A program made the position numbers and the translations under genes. The notes under the pieces are model-generated. The model worked only from the letters and a program-made list of their open reading frames with translations, had not been told where the DNA came from and did no database searches. A stretch of 5,783 nucleotides of DNA from Bacillota bacterium (lineage in GTDB: Bacteria; Bacillota_A; Clostridia; DSM-8532), in NCBI GenBank assembly GCA_023424865.1, contig JAFADM010000256.1, positions 1 to 5,783 on the forward strand, given 5' to 3'. Positions 5,332 through 5,783 of this stretch are shown here, one piece after another (positions within the stretch are counted from its first letter, which is position 1; each line of letters opens with the position of its first letter).

Positions 5332-5783
5332 ATGGCCAATAAAATACAGCACAAAAGAGGACTAAAGGCAAACCTTCCGACGCTGAATGTTGCGGAAATG
5401 GGTTTTGCCACAGACACAAAAGAGCTTTTTGTAGGCTCGGCAAGCGGGAATGTCCAGCTTGCAAAGCAGGAGGACCTGACAACCCAGGGGAATGCAAAGG
5501 AACCACTTTTAAGCACTGCGGCAACAAAAACCACCCCGGTGGATGCGGATGCCATTATCTTAACCGACAGCGCGGCAAGCAACAAGACAAAGAGGACGCT
5601 GTGGTCCAATGTGAAAGCAACGCTTAAAACCTATTTTGACACCCTGTACAATAATTACACCCATCCCACAGGAGACGGTAATTTGCATGTGCCCGTAACC
5701 GGAACCGCTAACAGCGGGAAAGTACTTAAAGCGGGAAGTACCGCTGGAAGCCTCTCCTGGGGAACGTTGGCTAAGGCGGATGT
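5332..5783 (+). CDS. Second tail-fibre protein, 3' truncated by window edge
   Basis: The frame is open from ATG 5332 to the right edge, giving 150 codons plus two bases. Residues 1-45 (NKIQHKRGLKANLPTLNVAEMGFATDTKELFVGSASGN) are a diverged copy of the Mtd-like N-terminal module that opens the preceding fibre: the KRGxxANxxTLxxxExxFxxDxxxLxVG pattern lines up almost without gaps. Next comes a polar stretch with DADAIILTDSAASNKTKRTLWSNVKATLKTYFDTLYNNY (about 71-109), a 'DxxxixDssaxxxtKrtxWsnikatLkxYfDxlY' segment frequent in phage fibres. HPTGDGNLHVPVTGTANSGKVLKAGSTAGSLSWGTL (about 111-146) is also a recurrent fibre module. It is in a different frame from the previous gene, so a simple fusion is excluded. 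It most likely encodes a further fibre or the receptor-binding tip. The C-terminus lies outside the window and would decide this. Confidence 0.85.
   Translation, partial: MANKIQHKRGLKANLPTLNVAEMGFATDTKELFVGSASGNVQLAKQEDLTTQGNAKEPLLSTAATKTTPVDADAIILTDSAASNKTKRTLWSNVKATLKTYFDTLYNNYTHPTGDGNLHVPVTGTANSGKVLKAGSTAGSLSWGTLAKAD

Noticed and set aside
4943..5609. Minus-strand open frames of 106 and 122 codons opposite the fibre genes
   Set aside because: Their composition is hydrophobic and alanine/valine-rich, as expected from antisense of alanine- and threonine-rich fibre sequence. They show no domain signature and oppose the direction of the whole operon.

Overview
The window is a stretch of the tail and baseplate module of a contractile-tailed prophage, or of a phage-derived R-type tailocin, of the PBSX (Xkd) type. 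Every gene lies on the + strand and almost no DNA is non-coding. The host is most likely a Firmicute, probably one of the Clostridia: the Shine-Dalgarno sequences are strong (AAGGAGG and GGAGGTG types), the gene order matches the xkdO-to-xkdV order of Bacillus subtilis PBSX and of clostridial Xkd-type prophages, and the base composition is moderate (by eye in the mid-40s % GC). Genus cannot be determined from this sequence.

Layout, left to right: the last 66 codons of a tape-measure protein (1-201); a LysM tube/baseplate adaptor, XkdP-like (218-850); a gpD-like hub protein, XkdQ-like (865-1980); a small DUF2577 protein, XkdR-like (1934-2191); a DUF2634/gp25-like protein, XkdS-like (2188-2607); a baseplate J wedge protein, XkdT-like (2600-3646); a YmfQ/DUF2313 wedge protein, XkdU-like (3646-4182); then a fibre region in place of a single long XkdV: a 75-residue fibre-start protein (4182-4409), a 296-residue modular tail-fibre protein (4428-5318), and a second fibre protein cut by the right edge (5332 onward).

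How the genes work together, as inferred from the families: the tape measure sets tail length, the LysM protein and gpD-like hub close the distal end of the tube, the DUF2577 and gp25-like proteins help build the hub and wedge, the J and YmfQ proteins form the wedges, and the fibres attach to the wedges and contact the host. Five successive gene junctions, from xkdQ to the fibre-start gene, overlap, and the other gaps are 13 to 18 bases. This points to a single transcript with translational coupling. No promoter, terminator, RNA gene, insertion sequence, CRISPR array or attachment site is visible.

Nothing here is clearly an undescribed system. The most interesting part is the fibre region: short tandem fibre genes, a recurring [IV]-[DN]-G-G-x-F motif that ends two successive proteins, and a single in-frame TAA separating the first two of them.
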